Source: an uncultured Spirochaetales bacterium
GTDB lineage: Bacteria; Spirochaetota; Spirochaetia; Treponematales; Treponemataceae
Direction of reading: 5' to 3'
Assembly (NCBI GenBank): GCA_946061495.1
Contig: CAMGSV010000003.1
Coordinates: 1 to 31,389 of the forward strand
Length of the DNA: 31,389 nt
Part shown: piece by piece, positions 22,497-29,556 of the stretch
How the letters are laid out: every line of letters starts with the position of its first letter
How positions within the stretch are numbered: the stretch's first letter is position 1
Translations under genes and position numbers: made by a program
Notes under the pieces: model-generated
Databases searched by the model: none
What the model saw: the letters and a program-made list of their open reading frames with translations, nothing else
Told to the model about the DNA's origin: nothing

Positions 22497-23315
22497 TCAA
22501 TAGCTATGCAGGCCACCCATCAAAAAAGACACCCCAAGAAGTGTAAATAAGACGCAGGCAAATCCAGCTATCGACAAGTAGCAACCTTTATGGCCCTTCC
22601 AGAAGGGCTTTGAATGCAAGTGCATATACACTGCATAGATAATCCAGGTAATCAGTGCCCAGGTTTCCTTGGGATCCCAACTCCACCACGCCCCCCAAGC
22701 CTCCTCGGCCCAAATGGAACCAGTGACAATCAGCAGCGTCAGGAAGATGAAGCCTACCACCACTGCATCAAACATCAACTTTTCAAGGATGGGTGCACGC
22801 TCTGCCTTTTCCACAGGAAGGTTCTCCAAGGGAATCTTCCGGGGAATGGTGATGACATAGAACAAGGCAATACCAAAAGCAACCGTGAAGGCACTGTAGG
22901 AAATGATGGCGGTCAAAACATGGATGACACGCCACCGACTCTGGAGGGCAGGCATGAGGGGTGCACCTGCACCAGAAAAACTGAAGCTTATTCCCAATAA
23001 AACAGTTGCAACTACCAGGATAAAGACAGCAATGACCTGAATCTTTATCTTTACCAGCCAGAACACGGAAAAAGCCAAGAGTACAAAGGAGAATACCAGC
23101 AGGAATTCATACACGCTGTTGACCGGAATCCTACCTGACTGGACGGTTCGTACAATCAAGTCGACAAGCATCAAGGCTGCAGCACCAGTAGACAGAACGA
23201 GACTGCTAGCCTGTAGCCATTTTTTCTTCTGCCACAGGTTCAGAATCACCGCAGTGGTGGCCATAATTGCAAATGTAAAGGCGAAATAGTCGATGTTATC
23301 AGTTATCGTTATCAT
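22497..23315 (-). CDS. ccsA: CcsA-type cytochrome c haem lyase (system II)
   Basis: 272-residue membrane protein with about eight helices. The tryptophan-rich haem-handling motif WGAWWSWDPKE is at 207-217. Candidate axial histidines are H132 (RVIHVL), H232/H234 and H270. With ResB it exports haem and attaches it to CXXCH motifs outside the inner membrane. ATG 23315 has GGGGAG 8 bases upstream, and lies 12 bases after resB. In this window the only CXXCH protein is the peroxidase at the head of the same operon, so that is its probable main client. Confidence 0.95.
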   Translation of the reverse strand: MITITDNIDYFAFTFAIMATTAVILNLWQKKKWLQASSLVLSTGAAALMLVDLIVRTVQSGRIPVNSVYEFLLVFSFVLLAFSVFWLVKIKIQVIAVFILVVATVLLGISFSFSGAGAPLMPALQSRWRVIHVLTAIISYSAFTVAFGIALFYVITIPRKIPLENLPVEKAERAPILEKLMFDAVVVGFIFLTLLIVTGSIWAEEAWGAWWSWDPKETWALITWIIYAVYMHLHSKPFWKGHKGCYLSIAGFACVLFTLLGVSFLMGGLHSY

Positions 23316-23327
23316 ATAATCACTCCC

Positions 23328-24404
23328 CTAAAAAATCACCAGTGGTGAATTATGCATCTGCCGTTTGAGCGGCATTTTTTTTCTTGCTGGAATATATATC
23401 ATCAGCAGGCCAAGACAAATCAGCAGGAATCCGCAGAAAATGACTGGAATGCCTGGGTCATACTTCATCTGGAGGCCGCTGTAGTAGCGATAGCCGTCGA
23501 ATGTAATGCTCAGTGGCTCCTGAATGAGGCTCGTTTCATTCAAGGCAACAGTATCTATAGCCACCGGGTTATCTCCCTCCTGCAGCACCCAGACAATGTG
23601 GGGATTGTCGGCCCGATGACTGCGTATCTGGGCAATTCCCTCTTCTTCATTGTAGTCTGGATAGAAGGCGATGCCGAGGGTGGTGTTTCCCTCTGGACTT
23701 TCGTTCATTACAATCCAGTCCTCGTCCTTGATTTTCAACTGGGTGCTGGCCTGTCCTGTGCTGAGGGTCACGAGGATTTCCCAGCCAAAGGACTGCTGCA
23801 TAATGGAGACGCCATTGTACTTGGCGGGGGAATTCACCTGGATTGTCAGGGGAACTGGCTCCAGCTTTGGCTTGTGAACGGTAACGTCACTTTTGTATTG
23901 CTTAGGCGAGATGTTGTCCTCGTAGTAGTCTACAGAAAAATCGTTGAGCGTGAGGGTAAAGCCACCGCTTTTTCCTGCTACAGTGACCGTCTCTCCCACG
24001 GGAATTTCATAGTATATCTCATGTTTTGACACAAGGCTCATGGCCACGCCAACCAAGACGAGGCAGAGTCCCACGTGCAAAAGGGGGGAACCCCAAAAAT
24101 TGAGGGAAACGCCGCTTTTTTTTGTGCGCTTAACGGCAACCTCAATGCGTCCGTAGGTGCAGATGAATAGATTTATGGCAAAGGCAATGCCAAAGATAAA
24201 GAACAAGGGGGAGGAAAATACGTGGTTGAATCCCAAAAAGGTGATGACGGATGATCCTGCTGTTCCGAATAGATTGATGTAGTGGTTAGTATCCAGATTC
24301 TGGGGAATCACCGTGGCAATGACACACAAAACGGCGATAATGGCCATGAGGATAATAGCTAACCGAATAGAAGATAAAAAACGAAAAAAAATGTTCTTGC
24401 TCAT
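23328..24404 (-). CDS. resB: ResB/Ccs1 cytochrome c maturation protein
   Basis: 358-residue partner of CcsA. Three N-terminal helices (about 13-33, 62-83, 105-127), starting with FRFLSSIRLAIILMAIIAVL and including the conserved VIPQN; then a large extracytoplasmic domain (about 128-320) and a final helix near 325-345. Length is short compared with many ResB proteins, but the order is complete. ATG 24404 has no clear Shine-Dalgarno sequence; the upstream gap contains a terminator-like hairpin (24417-24446) after the peroxidase gene. An AGGAG lies further up (about 24462), before an ATG in another frame. Translation initiation here is unusual or start assignment may shift. Confidence 0.9.
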   Translation of the reverse strand: MSKNIFFRFLSSIRLAIILMAIIAVLCVIATVIPQNLDTNHYINLFGTAGSSVITFLGFNHVFSSPLFFIFGIAFAINLFICTYGRIEVAVKRTKKSGVSLNFWGSPLLHVGLCLVLVGVAMSLVSKHEIYYEIPVGETVTVAGKSGGFTLTLNDFSVDYYEDNISPKQYKSDVTVHKPKLEPVPLTIQVNSPAKYNGVSIMQQSFGWEILVTLSTGQASTQLKIKDEDWIVMNESPEGNTTLGIAFYPDYNEEEGIAQIRSHRADNPHIVWVLQEGDNPVAIDTVALNETSLIQEPLSITFDGYRYYSGLQMKYDPGIPVIFCGFLLICLGLLMIYIPARKKMPLKRQMHNSPLVIF

Positions 24405-24416
24405 ATTTCGTAATTG

Positions 24417-24446
24417 AAAAATGAGGCCAGCCAGAAACGACTGGCC
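24417..24446 (-). terminator. Hairpin after the peroxidase gene, partial terminator
   Basis: Stem GGCCAG/CTGGCC (24425-24430 with 24441-24446), ten-base loop, then CATTTTTC on the minus strand. It would attenuate rather than abolish read-through from ccp into resB-ccsA-fixCX, so that peroxidase mRNA exceeds the assembly genes. Confidence 0.6.
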
Positions 24447-24480
24447 CCATAATTTGTTTAACTCCTAAAAGTTAATTGTG

Positions 24481-25914
24481 TTAGCGCAACTTGTTGCTGG
24501 GCACGTTCTTGTAGTCCAGGTACTCGTTCTCGCCGTTCAGTGTGTTCAGGAACAGCACAATCTTCTCAACAGTGTCGTCACTGGGCTCAGCAGTGGGGGT
24601 GTTGAAGCGGAACATGGTCCGTACAGCATCCTCAAGGGTGATGTGGGTTCCATCGTGCATCCAAGGACCGGTAAGTGCTACGTTGCGGAGGTTGGGTACC
24701 TTGAACTTGTAGCGATCCTCTTCGATTCCGGTGAATCCGAACAGACCCTGGTCGTCACCGTTCTGCTCAGTTCCCCGCTCCCCGTAGTAGACAGCGATGT
24801 CCAGTACGGTTCCCAGCTTCTCGAAGCTCTGACCACCCATGCTGGCTCCAACGTGGCAGGTGGCGCAGTAGTTCTTCTTGAACAACTCGTATCCCTGAAC
24901 CTCTTCAGAGGTGAGGGCAGTCTTGTCACCCATCAGGTACTTGTCGAAGGGGCTGTTGTTTGTAACCAGCAGCTGCTCGAACTCGGCGATGGCGTCAGTG
25001 ACGGTGTTCTTGGTGATTCCCTCGGCACCGTAGATTTCGGCGAAGCGGGCCACCAGGTCGGGCTGGCTTCTCAGGTGAGCGATGATGTCATCCCAGGTCT
25101 CGTATCCCATCTCGATGGGGTTGGCGGGTGGTCCACCAGCCTGACCCTGCAGGTCGGGCTCACGTCCGTTCCAGAACTGCTGCACATTGAATACAGCATT
25201 GTAGACGGAAGGTGCACTGATGCCACCAAACTGGGTTCCAACACCGCGGGAGTGGTTGGAGCTGTCCTGTCCAACATTATCCAGAGCATGGCAGGATGCG
25301 CAAGAAACGGTGCTGTCGATGGAAAGGCGAGTGTCATGGAACAGATCCAGACCCAGCTGTACCTTAGCCTGGTCCACAGCAAAGGTGGTGGGATCGGGCA
25401 GGGGCATAACAGGCTCGCTTACGAAAACATCGTTCATGGCCATGTTATACTTGCTGGTGAAAGCCTGGACGTGTGCGGTCCGCTTTTCTCGTACCCAGTC
25501 GTAAACGATCTGCTGCTCGTTTGAGTTCAGGTCAGATCCCCAGTGCACGACAGTGTACTGAATGACGGGCATGTCATTGTTCAGGGTGGCCTGCTCCAAC
25601 TTGGCAACATCGGCGATGTTTACTGTCTCGCCGTTGTTGATCTGGTTTACAACCTTTTCCAGGTCGATGGACCGATAGCCGTTGGTCATGTCCCTCTCGA
25701 ACAATCCAGTGAATCCAGGCAGCTTCTGATACCAGAAGGGATCAGGCTCAGCGGCATGACATTGCAGACAGCCGTTGTTCTCGATTACCTGTACAAACTG
25801 AGCATCAAGCTCGGTGGCGGTGATTCCACGGCCACTGAGCATAATGCCAGCGTACACAGCAACGAATGCTACCAGCGCGACAGGAATGATGATAAGAATT
25901 TTCTTGTTTTTCAT
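24481..25914 (-). CDS. ccp: Membrane-anchored triheme cytochrome c peroxidase (quinol peroxidase type)
   Basis: 477 residues. An N-terminal uncleaved-looking anchor (about 4-26) is followed by an extra haem domain with CLQCH at 49-53, then the classical di-haem peroxidase with CASCH at 205-209 and CATCH at 350-354. Met419 in GPWMHDG fits the distal axial Met of the electron-transfer haem. This three-haem layout with an anchor is that of E. coli YhjA/Ccp, which takes electrons from quinol and reduces periplasmic H2O2. Start: ATG ATG at 25917/25914 after GGAGGAG; 25914 has the better 6-base spacing. Head of a minus-strand operon with resB, ccsA, fixCX, menA. Length about 480 is normal for triheme members, longer than di-haem CCP (about 330). 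Confidence 0.93.
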   Translation of the reverse strand: MKNKKILIIIPVALVAFVAVYAGIMLSGRGITATELDAQFVQVIENNGCLQCHAAEPDPFWYQKLPGFTGLFERDMTNGYRSIDLEKVVNQINNGETVNIADVAKLEQATLNNDMPVIQYTVVHWGSDLNSNEQQIVYDWVREKRTAHVQAFTSKYNMAMNDVFVSEPVMPLPDPTTFAVDQAKVQLGLDLFHDTRLSIDSTVSCASCHALDNVGQDSSNHSRGVGTQFGGISAPSVYNAVFNVQQFWNGREPDLQGQAGGPPANPIEMGYETWDDIIAHLRSQPDLVARFAEIYGAEGITKNTVTDAIAEFEQLLVTNNSPFDKYLMGDKTALTSEEVQGYELFKKNYCATCHVGASMGGQSFEKLGTVLDIAVYYGERGTEQNGDDQGLFGFTGIEEDRYKFKVPNLRNVALTGPWMHDGTHITLEDAVRTMFRFNTPTAEPSDDTVEKIVLFLNTLNGENEYLDYKNVPSNKLR

Positions 25915-25944
25915 CATTAGCTCCTCCAAAAAATATTTAAAATG

Positions 25945-25986
25945 GGTAAGCCCATCTTGTGTGCGAATTCTGTAGGTAACCCCATC
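25945..25986 (-). promoter_or_regulatory. ccp leader: paired 12-base repeats and hairpin
   Basis: Plus-strand ggtaagcccatc (25945-25956) and ggtaaccccatc (25975-25986) differ at one base and start 30 bases apart. In the RNA, GATGGG-CTTA-CCCAT forms a hairpin followed by TTTTAAATATTTTTT and the ribosome-binding site. The ATGGG of the upstream copy could pair with the same CCCAT, so alternative structures are possible. Confidence 0.5.
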
Positions 25987-26016
25987 CCAATTGTATTGTT
26001 AATTCTGTATTAGACT

Positions 26017-26044
26017 ATTCTACTGCAAAATTGAAAGATGTCAA
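26017..26044 (-). promoter_or_regulatory. Predicted ccp operon promoter
   Basis: Minus strand TTGACA (26039-26044), 16-base spacer, TAGAAT (26017-26022). The leader to ATG 25914 would be about 95 bases. Confidence 0.65.
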
Positions 26045-26064
26045 TAATAATTTATATGTTGTAA

Positions 26065-26093
26065 CAATTCTATAGTCACTCCAATTCTATAGT
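26065..26093. repeat. Perfect 12-base direct repeat between ccp and the DUF4015 gene
   Basis: CAATTCTATAGT occurs at 26065-26076 and 26082-26093, 17 bases apart. Centres are roughly 60 and 77 bases upstream of the predicted ccp start point, a plausible activator position; it also lies before the divergent plus-strand gene. Confidence 0.7.
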
Positions 26094-26126
26094 GAGCTTT
26101 GTTACTGTTTAAAGAAAATTATGGTG

Positions 26127-26155
26127 TTGAGCTAGGGTCTGAAATGGTCGATAGT
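26127..26155 (+). promoter_or_regulatory. Weak possible promoter of the DUF4015 gene
   Basis: TTGAGC (26127-26132), 17-base spacer, GATAGT (26150-26155), each four of six consensus matches. The start point would be at ATG 26162, which has no ribosome-binding site. Confidence 0.3.
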
Positions 26156-26161
26156 ATAGGC

Positions 26162-28543
26162 ATGCGTAAAATCTTTTTTTTCACAATGGTTTCTGTGGTG
26201 TTGTTCCTGTCCTCCTCAGTGTGGGCCCAAAGCGGTCAGTACATGAAGAAGCTGTATCAGCTGCCGGACGCTCTCCCTAAGGCTGATGAGTCCCATATTC
26301 TGCAAAATATCCTTGCGGGAACGGAAAGCGGATTATATAAGATTATCGGAAATGACACGCCTGAGCCCCTGTGGAACGAGAGCCGGGTAACTCAGATTGT
26401 GGAGACCGTGGTGGAAGGCCAGCAGGTGTGGTTCTTTGTTACCGGCCACGGACTTTTACGCAGCACTGACTTGGAGACCTTCACCCCGTTAGGTGCCGCC
26501 GAGGGGCTGCCCATGCTGACCTTGAAGGAATATGTGGATGGCCAGGTGCGTCTGGTGCAGCGGGCCAAGGAGATTAAGGACTTGGCTGTGCATCCCCAGA
26601 ATCACGACATCCTCGTGGCCGCCACCGACAAATCCGTGTATTTGACCCGTGACCAGGGTGCTTCCTGGAAAAATTTAGGTTTTAGTGCCAAAACTGCCGG
26701 TGCAAAGGCGGTGGCGGTGGCGAATATGGCGGTGCCTGGAAAAAAGAATGCTGATGGTAGTCCTGCTATGGAGTTGACCGTATTCCTGTCACACCCGATT
26801 TACGGCCTGTCCTATATTCAGCCAAATAAGTCAAATGCTGGTTGGATTGACATCGTCAAGGGGTTCACTGCCATGCCCACCCAGGGGCAGCCAGACGAGT
26901 TGTCTGACATTTTGCCAGTAGTACGGGTGGATGAGAATGGGTTCCAAGTGACGGATGTGTATGTTGCTCAGACCTTTATGCCCAACATCTTCCGACTGGA
27001 CTGGGAGAAGCAGCAGGCTGTTAAGATTTATGCCGGAACGGAGCCGGCGGACACCATCGACGGCTTGGGCTGGACCGGTGGCAATCTGGTGTATACCAGT
27101 CCGGGGAGTGTCTCCCTGTTCAACCTGTCCACCGGACGGAATGTGGGGGTTCCCTCGGACTACAGCTCCTGGCTGCAGGCTTTGGCAAAGGTGCCGGAGC
27201 CGGTGTACAGCGCCTACATCCCCAGAAACAGAAGCGGCTTCAGCTCAAGCCTGGTGCTGAACGAGCTGTGGATGCTGAAGCCCCAGAAGGTGTACGCCCC
27301 CTACGTGTCTCAGGAGCTGACCCAGGTGAAGTCCCTGTATCTCCCCGCAAACCAGGGAAGGACCAAGGCTGGACAGGATGCCATCATCAAGACCTTGAAG
27401 GAAAACAAGCTCAACAGTATCGTCATCGACATGAAGGACGACTACGGTCTGCTGCGGTACGACACCCAGGATCCGCTGGTGAAGGAGAAGGGCTATGTAA
27501 GCCAGTATGCCGTTGACCTGGACCAGTTTGTGGAGCGGTTCAAGAGCGAGGACATCTATCTGATTGCCCGCATTGTGGTGTTCAAGGACAAGCATCTGTC
27601 CCAGTATGCTAATGGAAAGTATGCGGTGTGGAATAATTCCAGTAACAGCCGGTGGATTGGTGTGAAGGGTGAGCAGGAGGTTACTGATGAGGAGGGGAAT
27701 GTTACCGGCACGGAGACCCTGTACTACGACGAGCACTGGGTTGACCCCTACTGCCACGAGGTGTGGGAGTACAACGTGGCGGTAGCCCAGGAGCTGATCC
27801 GCCGGGGCTTTGACGAGATTCAGTTCGACTACATCCGCTTTCCCACTGACGGAACCAATCTGTGGCGGGCAAGCTATCGCTGGCAGGACAAGGGCATGGA
27901 CAAGGAGAGCGCCCTGATTTCCTTCCTGTCCTATGCCCGGGAGAATATCCAGGCTCCCATTGGCATCGACATCTACGGGGCCAACGGCTGGTACCGCAGC
28001 GGAACACGAACCGGTCAGGACGTGGAGCTTTTGTCGGAATATGTCGACGTCATCTGCCCCATGTTCTATCCCAGCCACTTTGAGCAGCCCTTCTTGGCAC
28101 ACGCCCCTGCGGCAGAGCGTCCCTATCGGATTTACTTCTATGGCACCTACCGCAACTCAGTCATTGCTCGAAACAAGAGTGTCATTCGGCCTTGGGCCCA
28201 GGCGTTTTATCTGGGGGTCTCCTACGACAAGCGCTACTACGACTCGGATTATGTCCAGCGGCAGATTTTTGGGGTGCGGGATGCAGCCAACCACGGCTAT
28301 ATGTACTGGAACAATATCGGGCGGTATGACGACATTCGGCCTGATGTGGGGGAGGCGGATCCCTATCCTTGGGGTGCCTCCGAGGCGGATGCTTCCTTGC
28401 GGAAGCCGGCCTTGACGGGTGTCTTCTCCCAAGGGACTGAGGGAGCTGCAGCGGGCGTTGCAGAGCAGGCGGCGACCTCAGCAGAGGCGGCGACCCAGTC
28501 TGCCCAGATGCCTGCCGGTGCTGCAGGGGTTGGCGGCGTATGA
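26162..28543 (+). CDS. Secreted DUF4015 glycoside hydrolase-like protein with beta-propeller-like N terminus
   Basis: 793 residues. Signal peptide about 1-22 (MRKIFFFTMVSVVLFLSSSV, then WAQ). Residues about 60-330 resemble sortilin/BNR propellers, with an Asp-box-like LTRDQGASWKNLG near 160. From about 388 a DUF4015 TIM-barrel domain follows: SLYLPANQGRTKAGQDAIIK, NSIVIDMKDDYG, YLIARIVVFKD, FDEIQFDYIRFPTDG near 554, CPMFYPSHF near 631. Acidic residues in these strand ends would be catalytic if it is a glycosidase. The tail is Ala/Gln-rich and low complexity. ATG 26162 is preferred as the signal peptide start; the frame extends upstream without sense. It overlaps the next gene (ATGATG). Confidence 0.85.
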   Translation: MRKIFFFTMVSVVLFLSSSVWAQSGQYMKKLYQLPDALPKADESHILQNILAGTESGLYKIIGNDTPEPLWNESRVTQIVETVVEGQQVWFFVTGHGLLRSTDLETFTPLGAAEGLPMLTLKEYVDGQVRLVQRAKEIKDLAVHPQNHDILVAATDKSVYLTRDQGASWKNLGFSAKTAGAKAVAVANMAVPGKKNADGSPAMELTVFLSHPIYGLSYIQPNKSNAGWIDIVKGFTAMPTQGQPDELSDILPVVRVDENGFQVTDVYVAQTFMPNIFRLDWEKQQAVKIYAGTEPADTIDGLGWTGGNLVYTSPGSVSLFNLSTGRNVGVPSDYSSWLQALAKVPEPVYSAYIPRNRSGFSSSLVLNELWMLKPQKVYAPYVSQELTQVKSLYLPANQGRTKAGQDAIIKTLKENKLNSIVIDMKDDYGLLRYDTQDPLVKEKGYVSQYAVDLDQFVERFKSEDIYLIARIVVFKDKHLSQYANGKYAVWNNSSNSRWIGVKGEQEVTDEEGNVTGTETLYYDEHWVDPYCHEVWEYNVAVAQELIRRGFDEIQFDYIRFPTDGTNLWRASYRWQDKGMDKESALISFLSYARENIQAPIGIDIYGANGWYRSGTRTGQDVELLSEYVDVICPMFYPSHFEQPFLAHAPAAERPYRIYFYGTYRNSVIARNKSVIRPWAQAFYLGVSYDKRYYDSDYVQRQIFGVRDAANHGYMYWNNIGRYDDIRPDVGEADPYPWGASEADASLRKPALTGVFSQGTEGAAAGVAEQAATSAEAATQSAQMPAGAAGVGGV

Positions 28544-29556
28544 TGGAGTCCATCTATTTGTGGGGACTGGAGGTCATCGGCTTTTTCCAGCGGTTCCAGT
28601 CGCCTGCACTGACCTTCCTGATGCAGCTTGTCTCCTTTTTCAGCGATCCAGCCTTTTATTTTGGGCTGGTTCTTCTATTATATTGGTGCTTCGACAGTCA
28701 TGCTGGATTTCGGCTGGGCGTGGCCATCATCTTTTCCGGTGCCCTGAATACGGCCATCAAGGAGACCCTGCGGATTCCCCGTCCCTTTGTCCGTGACCCT
28801 TCGGTGTTCATAATAGAGGAATCTGGCTTTTCCACCCCCTCCGGCCACTCCCAGGGAGCCGCCACCTTCTATCCTTTGTTTGCCCACCTGGTGATGGGAG
28901 TTCGCCATTGCAGGAAATGTCTTCACGGCAAGAAGGGCTGTAACGGAAAGAAAATCCCCCTGTGCGTTGTGGGGAAACTGCTGGTGGCGGTGGCTATTCC
29001 CCTGCTGATTGGATTCAGCCGCATCTATCTTGGCGTCCACTATCCCAGCGACGTGCTTTTGGGCCTGAGTCTGGGCTTCCTGACCGCCTTGGCCTTCGTC
29101 CTGTTCTGGCAGCCTTTGGCGGCGGTGGTGGGAAGGTGGCAGCCCAGCCTCCAGCTGCTGGCGGCAGCGGTGCTGGTGGTGGCGCTGAACCATTTTTCCC
29201 GTGGACAGAGTGCGTTGGGCGGTGTGCTGCTGGGCTTTCTGGTGGGACGGATTTTCTGGAGCCGCCGTGGAGGCTACTGGAGCGCCCAGGGTACCCTTGT
29301 TCAGCGGCTGCTGCGGCTGCCCCTTGGTGCCGTGGTGGTGGCAACGGTGTTCTACGTGACGGTATGGCTGGCTGCCCTGCTGATTGAGGTGGCGGCGGGA
29401 TTGAGCCCCACCATGAATCTGGCCAGCCTGCTGGATTTTGCCCGCTTTGCCATTGCTGGCTTTCTGGTGGTGTATTTGTGTCCGGCGGTCTTTGTCCGGC
29501 TGGGGCTGGCCATGGCTGAGCCTGCCGCCACAGATGATGCTGGAGTTCAGCAGTGA
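28540..29556 (+). CDS. PAP2 family membrane phosphatase
   Basis: 338-residue membrane protein with the three type 2 phosphatidic acid phosphatase motifs: KETLRIPRPF (K-x6-R-P, near 77), PSGHSQ (near 100, catalytic His) and SRIYLGVHYPSD (near 160, nucleophilic His and Asp). Family members remove phosphate from lipid phosphates such as undecaprenyl diphosphate or phosphatidate on the outer side of the membrane. After the catalytic core (about 1-195) come four more hydrophobic helices not needed for the family fold. ATG 28540 overlaps the DUF4015 stop (ATGATG), and its own stop overlaps the mnmE GTG (GTGA), so the three genes are translationally linked. Substrate unknown. Confidence 0.93.
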   Translation: MMESIYLWGLEVIGFFQRFQSPALTFLMQLVSFFSDPAFYFGLVLLLYWCFDSHAGFRLGVAIIFSGALNTAIKETLRIPRPFVRDPSVFIIEESGFSTPSGHSQGAATFYPLFAHLVMGVRHCRKCLHGKKGCNGKKIPLCVVGKLLVAVAIPLLIGFSRIYLGVHYPSDVLLGLSLGFLTALAFVLFWQPLAAVVGRWQPSLQLLAAAVLVVALNHFSRGQSALGGVLLGFLVGRIFWSRRGGYWSAQGTLVQRLLRLPLGAVVVATVFYVTVWLAALLIEVAAGLSPTMNLASLLDFARFAIAGFLVVYLCPAVFVRLGLAMAEPAATDDAGVQQ

